64,000 nt of DNA from Solen grandis (lineage: Eukaryota > Mollusca > Bivalvia > Adapedonta > Solenidae), in the NCBI GenBank assembly GCA_021229015.1, contig CM037784.1, positions 63,024,813-63,088,812 of the forward strand. Reading direction: 5' to 3'. The translations under genes and the position numbers were made by a program. Positions 1 to 11,146 of the stretch are shown here, piece after piece. How positions within the stretch are numbered: the stretch's first letter is position 1; the number at the start of each line of letters is the position of its first letter. Under the pieces are notes generated by a model, which was not told the origin of the DNA, did no database searches, and saw only the letters and a list, made by a program, of their open reading frames with translations.

Positions 1-625
1 CATAATTCAAAAATCCTGAAAAACATTACTAGGTCTCATAGACTGTTGTTTTCTTGAAAACAAATGACTCTAGCTCACAAGTTCTTAAAGAAAATGATCT
101 TCAATTTCATTAAGATTGTGGAGATACAAAATTTGACATTAGCTGAAGAAAATAATTTGTTAAATTAAGTCCATATCAGAGCATAGAGTATTAAAAGTTA
201 TGAAACATATTTCCTATTATTTACATCATTGGACACCCACGGTTAATTCATCCTGTTACTTTCCATTCATCAAACATAGGGTTTTCAACTAGCAAGTCAG
301 CATTTCTAAATGATGTTTACATTCTGGATCCTCTCCATGTGGAGGTAAGATCATGAGTGATTGGGGGATATATGATATTGGAAATTACAATACAAGCGTA
401 TGGACTGATTAACACAAGGCAGGACAAGGTTATTCTGCATCCAATCAGAATACTGAATTGGCTTGTGATCTACAAAAAAAAAAAAAGATAGATTAAAAAC
501 CCATGGTTGATGTATGGAGAGTAGCTTCATAAGTAGCTGTGGGTTATCCAACAATGTTTTTTTATCACACAACACAGTCTCTTAATACAAGAAATAAAAA
601 ATACAGTCCATCTGTAACACTGTAC

Positions 626-853
626 CTTTGGTACATCAGTATCTGTACTAGTCACAATCCCAGATATCAAAGCATTGCCGTAGGATTTGGAGCCCCATTC
701 ATGTGAAAACGGGGCACGACACTTGGTTCCCACTATATCTTTATACAAGTCTGTCATATCTTCACTGTGATCCAGACTTGTCTCCATGGAAACATTCCCA
801 GGTTTAGCCTCGTTTTCCTTGGTTGTAGTGGGTGTATCCTCAGCTAGCATAGC
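626..853 (-). CDS. ZGPAT: ZGPAT coding exon 4
   Basis: A TTTTCAG acceptor leads to 76 in-frame codons and then a GTACAG donor. It carries the conserved motif GTKCRAPFSHEWGSKSYGNA. The next exon, which should carry the CCCH finger, was not found in bases 1-625 and presumably lies outside the window. Confidence 0.9.
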
Positions 854-3377
854 CTGAAAAAAAATCATATAACGCTTGGTACAGAACTACATTCATGTAA
901 CTCATTAGGTACCAGGACTGTAAAAATCTTTTTGAGGAAGAATAATTGTCATTGATGATATGTAATATTATAAAATTGCAAAGATTTGCAAACTGAAGAG
1001 AAATTATGAAATCCTTGGATTATCGCAAGGATTGGACAACCTATTTATATTTAGATTCAAGGAAAGTATTTGTGCTTGTGACAGGACAAGGATATATCTT
1101 AGATAAGGCATGGTATTTGGGTAATTGCTTCTTGAACTATCTCCATTTTACTTCATATTGTAGAACATTAATAAATAAATAACTGTCTTAAAATAGATAT
1201 TAAGATATTAAACAAAATTTACCATTTTTGAAAAATAATGGTTTTGCAAACTGTTGTTTTTACTGTTGCTACAAAAGTCTTCAAAATCAGGTGACTTAGA
1301 TTCAACAAACATTGACAAATAAGTACATTATACTAAAGTCATTATCCAGACAACTCCGCCTCACCTGGAAAGCTGCATACTCATCGTCCATATTTGTACC
1401 TCCTGCACTATGACAGGTGCCCCCTCCCCCTGAACTTTGACCTTGACCTTCCTCTGGCTCATCTAGCTGCTTGAGTAACTCACTCTTCTTAAGGGACAGC
1501 AGACTCTCTGTGGATCAGAGGAATACAATTAACCTGTTCTAGAAGAGTCCCACCAGATTTTTTTACAGGGTTCCTATTCTCCAACCATTTTGGTGAGCTT
1601 GATAGACACTTACAAAATATAAAACCTGTGGGATTCACAATATTAATTTTGACACTATGGATGCAAAGATTACCAAAGTAGAGGTACAACCCAAGAATTA
1701 ATTACCATAAGGACTGGTAATAGGTTCAGTATGAAAGGGCCTTCAGAAATTATGCAGGCAACAGGCTTTTCATTACCAATCAAACTTAACTTTCAATATC
1801 AGTCACAGATTACTGCATTTTGTCTAAATTTATACTGTGTTTAATACAGAAGCCCTTCTGGACAATTGGAAATGATGTTTCTCCTTCATAAATGGAAAAT
1901 TTATTTACAAATAGTTACCTTCTGTTAGAGCTATCAGCTCCTCAAGATCTTTCTTCAATGTGACCAAATCATCTGTCTGTCCAGCAGCCTGCAGGGCCTG
2001 CTCTACATGCTGCAACTGAAAATGGAGAATGTGATGACAGTTAACCCTTTCCCTCATATAGACTCATTTTGACGCACTCAATAGGTACCACATAAAGCCT
2101 GATCTGCAGAAAGCCAAACTCAAACCTTACCAAATTTAATTGTAAAATCCTCATTACCAGACCACTGAGGAGCAGCGAACAGCATAAAACCTGATCAGCC
2201 TGCGAGTTACTTGCAGGCTGATTTGGTTTTATGCTGTTCGCATAGGTCTTTTCATGGTATCCTCTATGAGGGAAAGGGTTAACCACCCAGATACTCCATC
2301 TAACACAAGCAATTTTCTTTGAACAGACTTTTCTATAGTCCCTCTTATCCCCAAGGTTCTGAAGTGTAGCAAATGCTTACATTATAATAAAAGGACAGAA
2401 AAAAATCTCAGTAATAGTTCTATTTTTTTTTTTAATATGCCTATGACATTCAAATTGGGAAATTGTGAAGATTATCATTTAAAGTTGTAATGAATAACTC
2501 AGTAATTGGCTTCAGTTTTGCATTTTATTTAGAACAGAAAAACATTTGGAATCATCATTAAAAAAAAAGTCATTATGCAAACTCAACATGAACAAGCTGG
2601 AAAAAATTACTTTCAAGAGGGAATATGTCAATGTATTTCCCATGCTCAATGGGCAGCAATGTACTGTAAGTACCGGTAAGTATGCAAGTGTCATGCGTCT
2701 GTATTCCATAGAGGATACTGACAATCCAAAAGTAGAGCTATATCTTATTTTACAGGTACACAAATATGTATCGTCATATATTACCTGAGGTAAAAGATTG
2801 GATATCCTGGACTAGCTACTGAAAGGGGGAAGAAGACAATGTGGAATGTGTGCAGACAGATAAAACAGTGCCTGCATGCTCATCAAGTTAGGAAGTTATC
2901 ATGCGTTTGTGGTATTTTTAAGATGCTGAAGTCATTTTAAGGGGGAAAAATATCCAGCCTCTGTCAGGGATCGAGCCTAGACCCCTGGGTCAGTAGTCCT
3001 ATTAATATTCCGTCACTTTGTGTTATGTTTTTTGGTTGGGTCAAAGCGACCGCTTTGACCCTACTAAAATAAAATATCACAAAGCGACAGAATATTAATA
3101 GGACTACTGGGTCAATAGAATGACACTTTAACTGTGTTGCTAAAGAGCTTATGCCCAACAGCAAAGCTATTGGAAGTGCCTATGTAGGCTAATCACTACA
3201 CTGCCATGGGTTGAAGCCCCAGTCCGGTCAATCAGCGACACTTGCCACCACTTTCTCTTAATTCTTGAACTTAAGATCTTATTTTATTATATGACAATAT
3301 AATTCTAATAAAATCAATTTAAGTCTGACCTGGGACTTGTATGTGTTGATTGACTGTTTCAAAGATTCTTCCTCCAT
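626..3377 (-). CDS. ZGPAT: ZGPAT, zinc finger CCCH-type with G-patch domain protein, N-terminal part (partial at left edge)
   Basis: Four coding exons (1365-1507, 1919-2015, 3330-3377 and 626-853) join in phase to give 172 codons with no stop. The N-terminus MEEESLKQSINTYKSQ followed by LQHVEQAL and LEELIALTE resembles the start of vertebrate ZGPAT, an alternation of short helices. The conserved block GTKCRAPFSHEWGSKSYGNA falls in exon 4, just ahead of where the family has its CCCH zinc finger. The zinc finger, Tudor-like and G-patch domains expected downstream would lie to the left of this window. In vertebrates ZGPAT is a nuclear transcription repressor that recruits NuRD and also influences splicing; that role is inferred here from family membership. 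A glycine-rich low-complexity stretch in exon 3 is not conserved. The gene is divergent from TMCO1, 314 bp away. Confidence 0.9.
1365..1507 (-). CDS. ZGPAT: ZGPAT coding exon 3
   Basis: Lies between a CCACAG acceptor and a GTGAGG donor. It encodes ESLLSLKKSELLKQLDEPEE, a Gly/Ser linker, and the conserved DDEYAAFQ that precedes the acidic region in this family. Leaves phase 0. Confidence 0.88.
1919..2015 (-). CDS. ZGPAT: ZGPAT coding exon 2
   Basis: A TTTTCAG acceptor precedes LQHVEQALQAAG..., and the exon ends LEELIALTE before a GTAAC donor. It enters in phase 0 and leaves in phase 1. It is predicted helical and matches the family. Confidence 0.88.
2041..2282. mobile_element. TTAA-ended miniature element, copy 1
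   Basis: Ends are inverted TTAACCCTTTCCCTCATA / TATGAGGGAAAGGGTTAA. The centre is a near-palindrome (GATCAGCCTGCGAGTTACTT and its complement). TTAA at both ends is what piggyBac-type transposases leave, so a piggyBac-mobilised miniature element is inferred. There is no coding capacity. It sits in ZGPAT intron 1. Confidence 0.85.
2950..3240 (-). mobile_element. tRNA-derived SINE-like sequence, interrupted
   Basis: On the minus strand GGCTCGATCCC resembles a B box, and an A-box-like AGCTCTTTAG lies on the far side of the 115-bp insertion. A second B-box-like fragment (GGTTGAAGCCCC, plus strand) follows at about 3207. Boundaries are uncertain. Confidence 0.5.
2993..3107. mobile_element. 115-bp hairpin miniature element inserted in a SINE
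   Basis: Inverted ends GTAGTCCTATTAATATTC / GAATATTAATAGGACTAC. An exact 7-bp direct repeat TGGGTCA flanks it (2986-2992 and 3108-3114). Removing it and one repeat joins a tRNA-like sequence. No coding capacity. Related ends occur near 25009-25033. Confidence 0.85.
3330..3377 (-). CDS. ZGPAT: ZGPAT coding exon 1
   Basis: Starts at ATG (3377-3375) and ends before a GTCAGA donor. It encodes 16 residues, MEEESLKQSINTYKSQ, and leaves phase 0. The similarity of these residues to the ZGPAT start fixes the choice of ATG. Confidence 0.87.
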
Positions 3378-3691
3378 TACTGTGTTATTTACAAGTTATG
3401 ACTGAGCCTTAACTGGACATAACAGTGTCCGGGCTAATCGCACGATGGTAAATTTAAAATACACCGGTTAGAACTAAGTTACATGTAAACTTGCATGCAT
3501 AAATAAATGTACATCTAATTTCAACTACGATAGTGTAAAATGAATTAAAACTATCCAGAAACAATCAGTTGTTTGCGTCTTGCATTAAGATAATATGTTG
3601 TCGCCGGTAAAGTTGAAATTTACTGTTTCACCGGTTTTCAGTTTTGAAGGTTGAAAAGGTTTCAAGTGACAAATCTGCAAAATCTGTCAAA
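3378..3691. promoter_or_regulatory. Shared divergent promoter region of ZGPAT and TMCO1
   Basis: 314 bp separate the two start codons of genes pointing away from each other, so both 5' UTRs and core promoters must fit here unless there are upstream non-coding exons. I see no clear TATA box placed for either gene and no strong CpG cluster. The assignment rests on gene geometry only. Confidence 0.6.
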
Positions 3692-3752
3692 ATGTTGGCT
3701 GATTGTTTATTAATTGTATTTATATCAATTTGCACGGCGCTACTTGGTGAAG
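3692..3752 (+). CDS. TMCO1: TMCO1 coding exon 1
   Basis: ATG at 3692 begins MLADCLLIVFISICTALLGE. The exon ends before a GTAATG donor in phase 1. It holds most of the first membrane segment. Confidence 0.92.
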
Positions 3753-6700
3753 GTAATGACAATATGCATCTATGAACCGCTTTCATAAATATATTCCGAA
3801 AATTAGACTTACTTTGTAGAGAAAAAAAATCCATTTTAGAAATGTCATGTATTTTCGTGCTTTAGCCGGCAAAAATGAGTGATGTTGGGGATCAAACTTT
3901 TGTCATCTGTTGTCAAATTTACTTGTAAACATAATACTTAAATCAGTAACTGAAAATGTACATGTATTTTACTTCTTTTATGAGATTTCTTTTCTCACCT
4001 TTTTTTTTATCTTGTAGAATTTTCCCAGATATAATTCTTGAATGCCCAAACTGCTCCCTCTAAGCTTTGATTATGAAATGCAACATAAATATTATACAAG
4101 AAATAGAATAGAAGTTGTTAATGTAGTTTTGTACATAATTAATTCTATCCAGTTCATGTTGATACATACCTAACTCCACCACATAGTTGACATCAAAGAA
4201 CTTGTGAATTGTACACAGATTACTTCCATTAATAATAATGTAAACACAGCAGATAGAAATTCCAAGATACTTTTATTTTATTAATTTGGGCTTAAACGGA
4301 CCATTCACAATGGAAAATGTATTAAGGAAAAAAACACATAAAAAGAGTGGTGTGAGATAAAATCTGTAACAGTTATCTGTTTGAATCACATTTTTGTACA
4401 AAAATCATCTGAGTTTATTAACTGGAATATAGTAAAAATGTTTTCATGATAACTTGTGTTAAAAAATTTAAAATCTTGCAAGACTACAACAAAAACAAGA
4501 AAGGTGGTGGAAGTTGGTCAGGGGCACAGTTAAGATCTCCGACAACATCTTTCATCCAAAAGATTGAAACCTTGTTAGTCTGGACACTCAGAAAGCATTT
4601 TGATGTGGAAATCCATTCTGAGAGAAAAGTGGCCAGATGGCAAAGTTTCTGGAGCAATGCAGCCTGGACTAATGAGGTTTCACTGTATATTGCCAATATG
4701 CATACAATATATTAAAAATTAATTTTTTCTGAATCACTAAACTTGAAATGATCCTATATAATAACCTACAATTTTATGTTTACAGGGTTAACATGGCTCC
4801 TGGTTTACAGAACTGAGAAGTACAAGAAGTTGAAGGCAGAAGTGGAAAAACAGTCAAAGAAATGTATTTACCTAATTATTCTGCCCATATGGGGAACTTT
4901 TAATATTAATAACTTGAAATATTAATTAAATATCCCCTCCAAAATTATAGCCTTATGCCTTTCCCAGTAAAAAAAAGGAAAAAAAAACTATCAAGAGGGT
5001 TTTTTATAATTTGTTATTTAAAAACTTGTTCTAGATTGAATATAAAGAAATAAGTTAAATCTATTAATGTAAATAAACTGGAAAGAGAGAAGTTGTTTTG
5101 CAAGCAACATATATTTGTATTTTAGATCTGTGACAAAAATTTTCAGCCACAGGTTCTTTTTACTTATATGAAGTCCTGTCTGCTGGTTGTTGTCTAAATA
5201 TATAATATTTAATATGTAATTAAGACGCTATCCTTGAAATTATACCATACAAGTTATTGTTTAGTAACCTTTAGTTATATGAAACATTTTGTTACTTTTT
5301 ATTTCAACAAAGAACAAGTGTTTTTAGCTCACCTGAGCATAGCTCAGGGTGAGCTTTTGGGATACTTGATTGTCCGTCGGCCGTCGTCAGTCGTCCGTCG
5401 TCCGTCAACAATTTTGATGTTTACACACTAGAGGCCACAGTTTTGATCCAATCTTCCTCAAACTTGGTCAGAATGTTTGTCTTGATGATATCTTGAACCC
5501 TTTCGAAAATGGGTCAGGTTGGATCAAAAAGTAGGTCAGTAGGTCAAATCTTAGAAAAATCTTGTCGTCCATCAACAATTTTGATGTTTACACACTAGAG
5601 GCCACAATTTTAATCCAATCTTCCTCAAACTTGGTCAGAATGTTTGTCTTGATGATATCTTGAACCCTTCGAAAATGGGTCAGGTAGGATCAAAAAGTGT
5701 CAAATCTTAGAAAAAATCTTGTTTACACACTAGAGGCCACAATTTTGATCCAATCTTCCTCAAACTTGGTCAGAATGTTTGTCTTGATGATATCTTGAAC
5801 CCTTTCGAAAATGGGTCAGGTTGGTTTAAAAAGTAGGTCAGTAGGTCAAATCTTAGAAAAATCTTGTCGTCCGTCAACAATTTTGATGTTTACACACTAG
5901 AGGCCACACTTTTGATCCAATCTTCCTCAAACTTGGTCAGAATGTTTGTCTTGATGATATCTTGAACCCTTTCGAAAATGGGTCAGGTTGGATCAAAAAG
6001 TAGGTCAGTAGGTCAAATCTTAGAAAAATCTTGTTTACACACTAGAGGCCACTATTTTGATCCAATCTTCCTCAAACTTGGTCAGAATGTTTGTCTTGAT
6101 GATATCTTGAACCCTTCGAAAATGGGTCAGGTTGGATCAAAAAGTAGGTCAGTAGGTCAAATCTTAGAAAAATCTTGTTTAACACTAGTGTCAGAATGTT
6201 TGTCATGATGATATGTTTTGTGGATGGGGTCAGAAAATTCCTGAACATTGTTTCACCTCATCATCTTAATTCTGAAGCAATCTGTTTTGTACAGGCAATG
6301 AATGATACTTTTCTCAGGTGAGCGATCTAGGGCCATCTTGGCCCTCTTGTTTATAACCTTGTCATATTCAATTCTTTTCTTTTTTATTTATTTTTTTTTA
6401 TCAAAATTTCATGTATTTTTCTCCTTTTCAGTGGAAAAACAAAAGGAGGTGGAGGTGTCCGACAGGAATCAGAAAAAGAAAATAGGTGGGAACACCATTG
6501 GTTGTGTCTTAAAGTGTACATTGTTGAAATGCAATATGTAATAAAATATTTGTTTTCTGACTTGATTATCAAAAAAATATTTTATAATGCATGTATTTAG
6601 CTTGTCATTAATGCCATCACAATTTTAGATAATATGTCAAGATATAAATAAATGATTATTTACTTTTTGTGTCACTCGCTGTAAGCTGAATCGACAAGTA

Positions 6701-8354
6701 GGGATCACTTTTCCGTCATCTGTCCGTCTGACTGTCTGTCTGTCACACTTTTTCCATCACGTTTCTGCAGGTGACACATGTGTTCCAAAGAACACTCTTG
6801 AACCTTTGCCATTTTGTGTCATTTCAACCTTTTCTCCTTTAAAACAGCAAATAAAAATGCTTGTATGTATTTACTTTTACAGAAAGACAAGAGGAAAAGT
6901 TAAAGAACAACAATAGGGATTTATCTATGGTAATGAAATACTCAATTCCATTTAGTTAATGATTCATTCTTTTCTCTGAAGTATCTGTTTGACTCTCACA
7001 AAACAAACTTAGTCTGAACAGTAGAAAATACAGATCTATTATTACTTCACATAAAATGCTCCTTGGACCATTGAATGGGTAAACATTTTCTTATTTTTAT
7101 ATTGATAATCCATAAAGATTTAGAATAAACATACAGCAACTTTGAAAGTGTAAGATATTGTGTCACATTTGGTGCATTTTGTTAGTGACAAATTTATTTC
7201 AATTAAGTAACCTATGCTTTATATTTTCCTCATTTTTTTTTTTTTTTACAGGTGAAAATGAAGTCCATGTTTGCCATTGGGTTTTGCCTTCACAAGTTTA
7301 CTCAGCATGTTTAATTCCATGTGAGTATAATGTTATATTTAAGTGCTATAGTATGGCATCTCCTCAACCTGGAAGACAAATGGTTAAAAAGAGTTCAGTG
7401 CATATGGGAGCATCCATTGACTTCTTTTGTTCAAAGGTAAATGAAGGCTTGCATTTACTATAAATTCCCCATGATCACTTGATGGACCATGACCACAATT
7501 AATGATGGATCAATTACCTAAATAAGTTGCCCCATACATATGGCATTTGACCTATAGGAAGGTCAGATCAGATGGAAAGCTTCTCTCAGTTTTACACTTA
7601 TATTCTGATCTTGAAGGTACTTAATAGAAATGAGCAGTATAAAAACCTGATCAGGCTGCATGTTACATGCATTTGTACTTCTAAAGGACCTATTTGACTT
7701 TGCAGATTTGATGGGAGAGTGGTAGCCAAGTTACCGTTCACTCCTATCTCACTGCTGCAGGGACTGTCACACAGAAACTTGGCAGGCGAGGACTACACCG
7801 ACTGCTCTTTCATCTTCCTCTACATTCTCTGCACCATGTCCATACGTCAGGTAATAATACACTACGGGGCAGCAGGTTGATTTAACTTTGTATTAACATA
7901 TTTTGTCACAGTCATAAGAAACCTGTTCACTTAGTTCCTAACTACACATAAAACATGAAGAAAAATGACCAGTTTATTGCATTATTCAAACTTATTACGG
8001 TTTTTGGAGAAAATATCAGAAGATTAATACTTCAGTGTATTTTACATCTGCAAAATTTGCAAAACAGGAACAGAAACAGATTCTGTATGATGTCTAGTTA
8101 AACAGGAACAAGAAAAAGGAAAAAAATAGTTTTCTTGACTTCAGACACAATCATTAATCTTTGTGTGATACAAAAGACTCTCTACATGCATTAAATATTG
8201 CCAACAGAAAAATTGAGATGTTTATAGTGTCAGTGAAATGTATCTAAAATACATGTTACAGAACATACAGAAGCTGTTAGGCCTTGCCCCATCTAGAGCA
8301 GCCAGTAAACAGGGCGGTGGCTTCTTCACTCCTCCCACTCCGATGACGAAGTAG
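3692..8354 (+). CDS. TMCO1: TMCO1, ER calcium load-activated channel / multipass translocon subunit (frameshift in exon 5)
   Basis: Seven coding exons (3692-3752, 4786-4863, 6432-6485, 6883-6929, 7252-7320, 7706-7850, 8262-8354) give a protein of about 181 residues, near the 188 of vertebrate TMCO1. The order matches the family: N-terminal membrane segment (LLIVFISICTALLGEGLTW), charged coiled coil (YRTEKYKKLKAEVEKQSKK through ERQEEKLKNNNRDLSM), then the second and third membrane segments with FDGRVVAKLPFTPISLLQG and DCSFIFLYILCTMSIRQ, ending in a short Gly/Pro tail. TMCO1 is an Oxa1-superfamily ER membrane protein that works in the multipass translocon and as a calcium leak triggered by store overfilling. 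Exon 5 is one base too long: after KSMFAIGF the frame slips and reaches TAA at 7312-7314. Removing one base within 7279-7285 restores the family sequence and the next splice phase. All other exons are intact and strongly conserved, so a consensus error is more likely than a dead gene. Confidence 0.93.
4020..4335 (+). repeat. Dispersed repeat in TMCO1 intron 1, copy 1
   Basis: Shares long stretches with 25810-26200: GCCCAAACTGC, GAAATGCAAC, TTAATTCTATC, GTAAACACAGCAGAT and GTATTAAG followed by AAAAAAAC. The ends are not clear. One copy is in the first intron of TMCO1 and the other is upstream of GORAB. Confidence 0.7.
4786..4863 (+). CDS. TMCO1: TMCO1 coding exon 2
   Basis: TTTACAG acceptor, then LTWLLVYRTEKYKKLKAEVE and KQSKK. 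Ends before GTATTT in phase 1. It finishes the first membrane segment and starts the coiled coil. Confidence 0.93.
5321..6352 (-). mobile_element. Pearl/Helentron-like element, AGCTCACCTGAG family, with tandem core
   Basis: Ends are TTTTTAGCTCACCTGAGC at the left and GGGCCATCTTGGCCCTCTTG at the right. The inverted words GCTCACCTGAG and CTCAGGTGAGC lie just inside both ends (sub-terminal inverted repeats). A GTCCGTCGTCCGTC microsatellite follows the first end. About five tandem monomers (5430-6190) carry ACACACTAGAGGCCAC and CTTCCTCAAACTTGGTCAGA. In TMCO1 intron 2. The whole layout fits bivalve pearl elements. Confidence 0.8.
6432..6485 (+). CDS. TMCO1: TMCO1 coding exon 3
   Basis: TTTTCAG acceptor, then EKQKEVEVSDRNQKKKI and a GTGGGA donor. 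Phase 1 at both ends. Central coiled coil. Confidence 0.9.
   Translation, partial: WKNKRRWRCPTGIRKRK
6668..6815 (-). mobile_element. Short repeat with GTGACACAA end, inverted copy
   Basis: TTGTGTCAC, then GCTGTAAGC, a GTCCGTCTGACTGTCTGTC microsatellite, and GGTGACACATGTGTTCCAAA. It is the reverse of the repeat at 20580-20727. Lies in TMCO1 intron 3. Confidence 0.65.
6883..6929 (+). CDS. TMCO1: TMCO1 coding exon 4
   Basis: TTTTACAG acceptor, then ERQEEKLKNNNRDLSM, which is almost invariant in animals, and a GTAATG donor. Leaves phase 0. Confidence 0.94.
7252..7320 (+). CDS. TMCO1: TMCO1 coding exon 5, with a one-base frame break
   Basis: A long T tract and ACAG acceptor precede VKMKSMFAIGF; the exon ends before the strong donor GTGAGTAT. 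The exon is 69 nt, whereas the flanking phases (0 in, 2 out) require 68. The second half encodes the expected FTSLLSMFNSM only in the shifted frame. The extra base lies in the G3T4 run 7279-7285 or next to it. Confidence 0.9.
7706..7850 (+). CDS. TMCO1: TMCO1 coding exon 6
   Basis: TTTGCAG acceptor, then FDGRVVAKLPFTPISLLQGL, SHRNLAGEDYTDCSF and IFLYILCTMSIRQ, then a GTAATA donor. Phase 2 in, phase 0 out. The most conserved part of the protein. Confidence 0.96.
8262..8354 (+). CDS. TMCO1: TMCO1 terminal coding exon 7
   Basis: TTACAG acceptor, then NIQKLLGLAPSRAASKQGGG, a short Phe/Pro/Thr tail, and TAG at 8352-8354. An ATTAAA at about 8463 is a possible poly(A) signal. Confidence 0.93.
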   Translation, partial: NIQKLLGLAPSRAASKQGGGFFTPPTPMTK

Positions 8355-8965
8355 AGAGAGATGACAGGAAGTTGGAGAGCGATACTTGTTCTGTTGTTGT
8401 GTTACTACTCACCTCTTGTATTGTGAAAAAAACAACAGCATTTTAATCTTGTATATTCTTGTATTAAAGTCTGTTTCAAACTCAAGAGGCTATTCCAGAG
8501 CAGAGTAAAGCACACTCACCAGGTGTTTTGAATGAGCTGTTGAAATTGTGTGGATGGCAAAGAATGTCTGATTTATACTATAAATGAAAACTCACCTCTC
8601 TTGTCTGTTGATACTCTTGTGATAAGGTTTCGCCATCCAATATTGTTTGATATCATCTGAGAGATGTAGTAATGCATGTAAAACAGTTTGTAGATTTAAA
8701 TTTTTTAACTGTCATATGAAGATACAAATGTAAATATTGATCGCTCGTGTTTACGTAAACCTCAAAACATCAAATGACATGCCATACATACACAGTTTTA
8801 CCATTTTATACATTCATGCTATAGTCAGATTTTTATCATTACCATATGTAAAACATTCAGGAAGTTTGTTTCTGTCCACTTGATCAACTTCTCCTAACTT
8901 TATTTTCTAAAGGGTCAGTCACAGAAATGCCTTCTGTTTATGTATAGCTGCATAATGCTTAGTGT

Positions 8966-9176
8966 TTAACCCTTTCCCTCATAGAGGATACCATGAAAAG
9001 ACCTATGCGAACAGCATAAAACCAGATCAGCCTGCGAGTAACTCGCAGGCTGATCAGGTTTTAACCCTTTCCTATTAATGAAAGTTAAGTTATAAATAAT
9101 TTGGCTTTCTGCAGATCAGGCTTTATGTGGTACCTATTGAGTGCGTCAAAATGAGTTATATGAGGGAAAGGGTTAA
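8966..9176. mobile_element. TTAA-ended miniature element, copy 2
   Basis: Same inverted ends and central palindrome as the copy at 2041. It is 211 bp, with about 30 bp missing beside the central palindrome. Lies 0.6 kb downstream of TMCO1. Confidence 0.85.
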
Positions 9177-9854
9177 TTTATCCAACAGGAAATAATGGAA
9201 ATTACTTCAGTGTCATTTACAGGTAATTGAATATATGTTTAAAGATGAATTGAGTACATTTAATAAACTGCAAAATAAATGGATTAAGAACCATCCAAAT
9301 ACAGTAAATTTCCATAGGTCCAATATTTATTTCACATGCTTTTTAATTTTTCACTAGATTTTTTTTTCATGTAAATAAGCCTGACAAATCCTTGTGACAA
9401 ATTTTAAGTAAGTCAAGTGATTGATCAACTGACAGATCTGAGATTGCCATATCCACTATTGGCACTACACAAGGACTTGTCTGAAATGTATAGTTAATGA
9501 ACAGTTTTGCAGAAGCATCTTGAGGTATTCCTGTGATTGGTCCATTCTTTAATAGATATTTAGCTGCTTATACAGTAGCTGTCATCTTCATTGATATAGT
9601 CTACTGAAAAAGTTAAAATTTACTTAAACATTTCAAAATTCTTTGTAACTTTATAAGAAAAAAAAAGCATTTTTAGTACCTTCTAAACAGCAATATACAA
9701 ATGCATCAGTAGTAGTACTTTCAAAAATGTAGTAATGTTTATTTTATTGCCAAAGAAAAATAAATCTTCCAAGTGAAATTGTGGTTTTTTATTTCAGCCC
9801 ATTACAACATGCTTGATATACTAAGAGGTGTAATAATCACATTTCATCTTCCCA

Positions 9855-10160
9855 AGTGGCCAAGTGGTTAGAGTTTCCACTTGGGAGCAGGAAATTATGA
9901 GTTCGATCCCCTTCCACAACATACCAAAGTAGTAAAACTGGTACTGGTATTGTTCCCTTGCTTGGTGCTCAGCATATAAGAGTATTTCCAGGACTGGTTG
10001 GCCTGGTGTCAGGATAATGTGACTGTGTGTGGTATCATACTACATGTCTATGGTGTGATACTGCAGTGTAGCAGCACTATATCTGTCTCAAGTAGGCATT
10101 GTTTCCAAATGACTGAAATACTGTCAGTAGGATGTTAAACCCACAAATAAACAATATTCA
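9855..10160 (+). mobile_element. tRNA-derived SINE
   Basis: The head has A box GTGGCCAAGTGGTTAGAG and B box GAGTTCGATCCCC, most like a tRNA-Ser gene. A body of about 230 bp follows, ending GATGTTAAACCCACAAATAA, a 3' end common in molluscan SINEs. The target duplication was not identified. Confidence 0.75.
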
Positions 10161-10234
10161 TATTGTAATGTCTGTCTATCAGTCAGGTCATACATACAAG
10201 GTATTGTGGTAGAGGTATTTTTCACCTTTCCTTT

Positions 10235-11146
10235 TTTTAGCCCACTATTTGAAGAATATGAGAGCTATTGCAGTCACCCTTGTGATGGTGTTGGTATTAC
10301 AGATTTTGGTTAAAGTTTTGCATGCAAGCTATTATCAAGTTTATATCTCCGTAACCATTCAAGTTTATGTATATGTTCAGGGGCAATAAATAACCAAGGT
10401 AGATAACTTTTGACTTAATATAATAAAAATTACAGCTCCTTTTAAACTTCGGTCAAAAATTTGCTTGCAAGGAATTTCATGCTTTTATCTCAGTAACAAG
10501 GCATAGGATTGATTTGAAACCTTATAATAAGGTAGATAACACTAGTTGGATTATATTATAAATTATGGCCCTTTTTTAACATGGAAATTATAGTTAGTTT
10601 TGCATTCAATGTATTTCATGCTTATATCTCGATAACCAGGCATATGATTGATTTTAAACTTCTTTAATATTTTCAGTGGTATCACACTATAGAGACAGAT
10701 AGTTTTGACTGAATATAATGCAGATTATGGACATTTTTTGACTTTAGACTTTTTGGTTAGTTTTGCATGCAAGCTATCCAGCTTATATCTTGGACATTGT
10801 TTATGGTATTTACTTAGAATACATGAGGATGCTCATGGGCATCATTAAACCAAGACGGATAACTCTTGACTGAATTATATACAAATTATGGCCTTTTCTG
10901 TCTTGGATATTTTCGTTAAGTTATGCATACACAGTGTTATTGTGCTTCAGTCTCAGTAACAAGGCATGGGATTGATTTTAGACTTCATAAAAATATTCAG
11001 GGGTATCAGACTATCAAGGTATATCATATTTGACTATTATTATATACAGGGTATGTGAAGGGCAAGAATTGAAATATATTTAATTTGATTTACAAGCATT
11101 TCAAATAGTCAAATGTGCTGTCCTCTTACAGCTCTTGTTTTTTTCT
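10235..11146 (-). repeat. Tandem-type repeat with AAGAGCTGTAAGAGGACAGC end, inverted copy
   Basis: Reads in reverse the family seen at 33957 and 40080. About six monomers of 150-180 bp contain TTTTGCATGCAAG, TTATATCTC and ATAACTTTTGACTTAATATA variants. The right end carries GCTGTCCTCTTACAGCTCTT. Confidence 0.65.
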
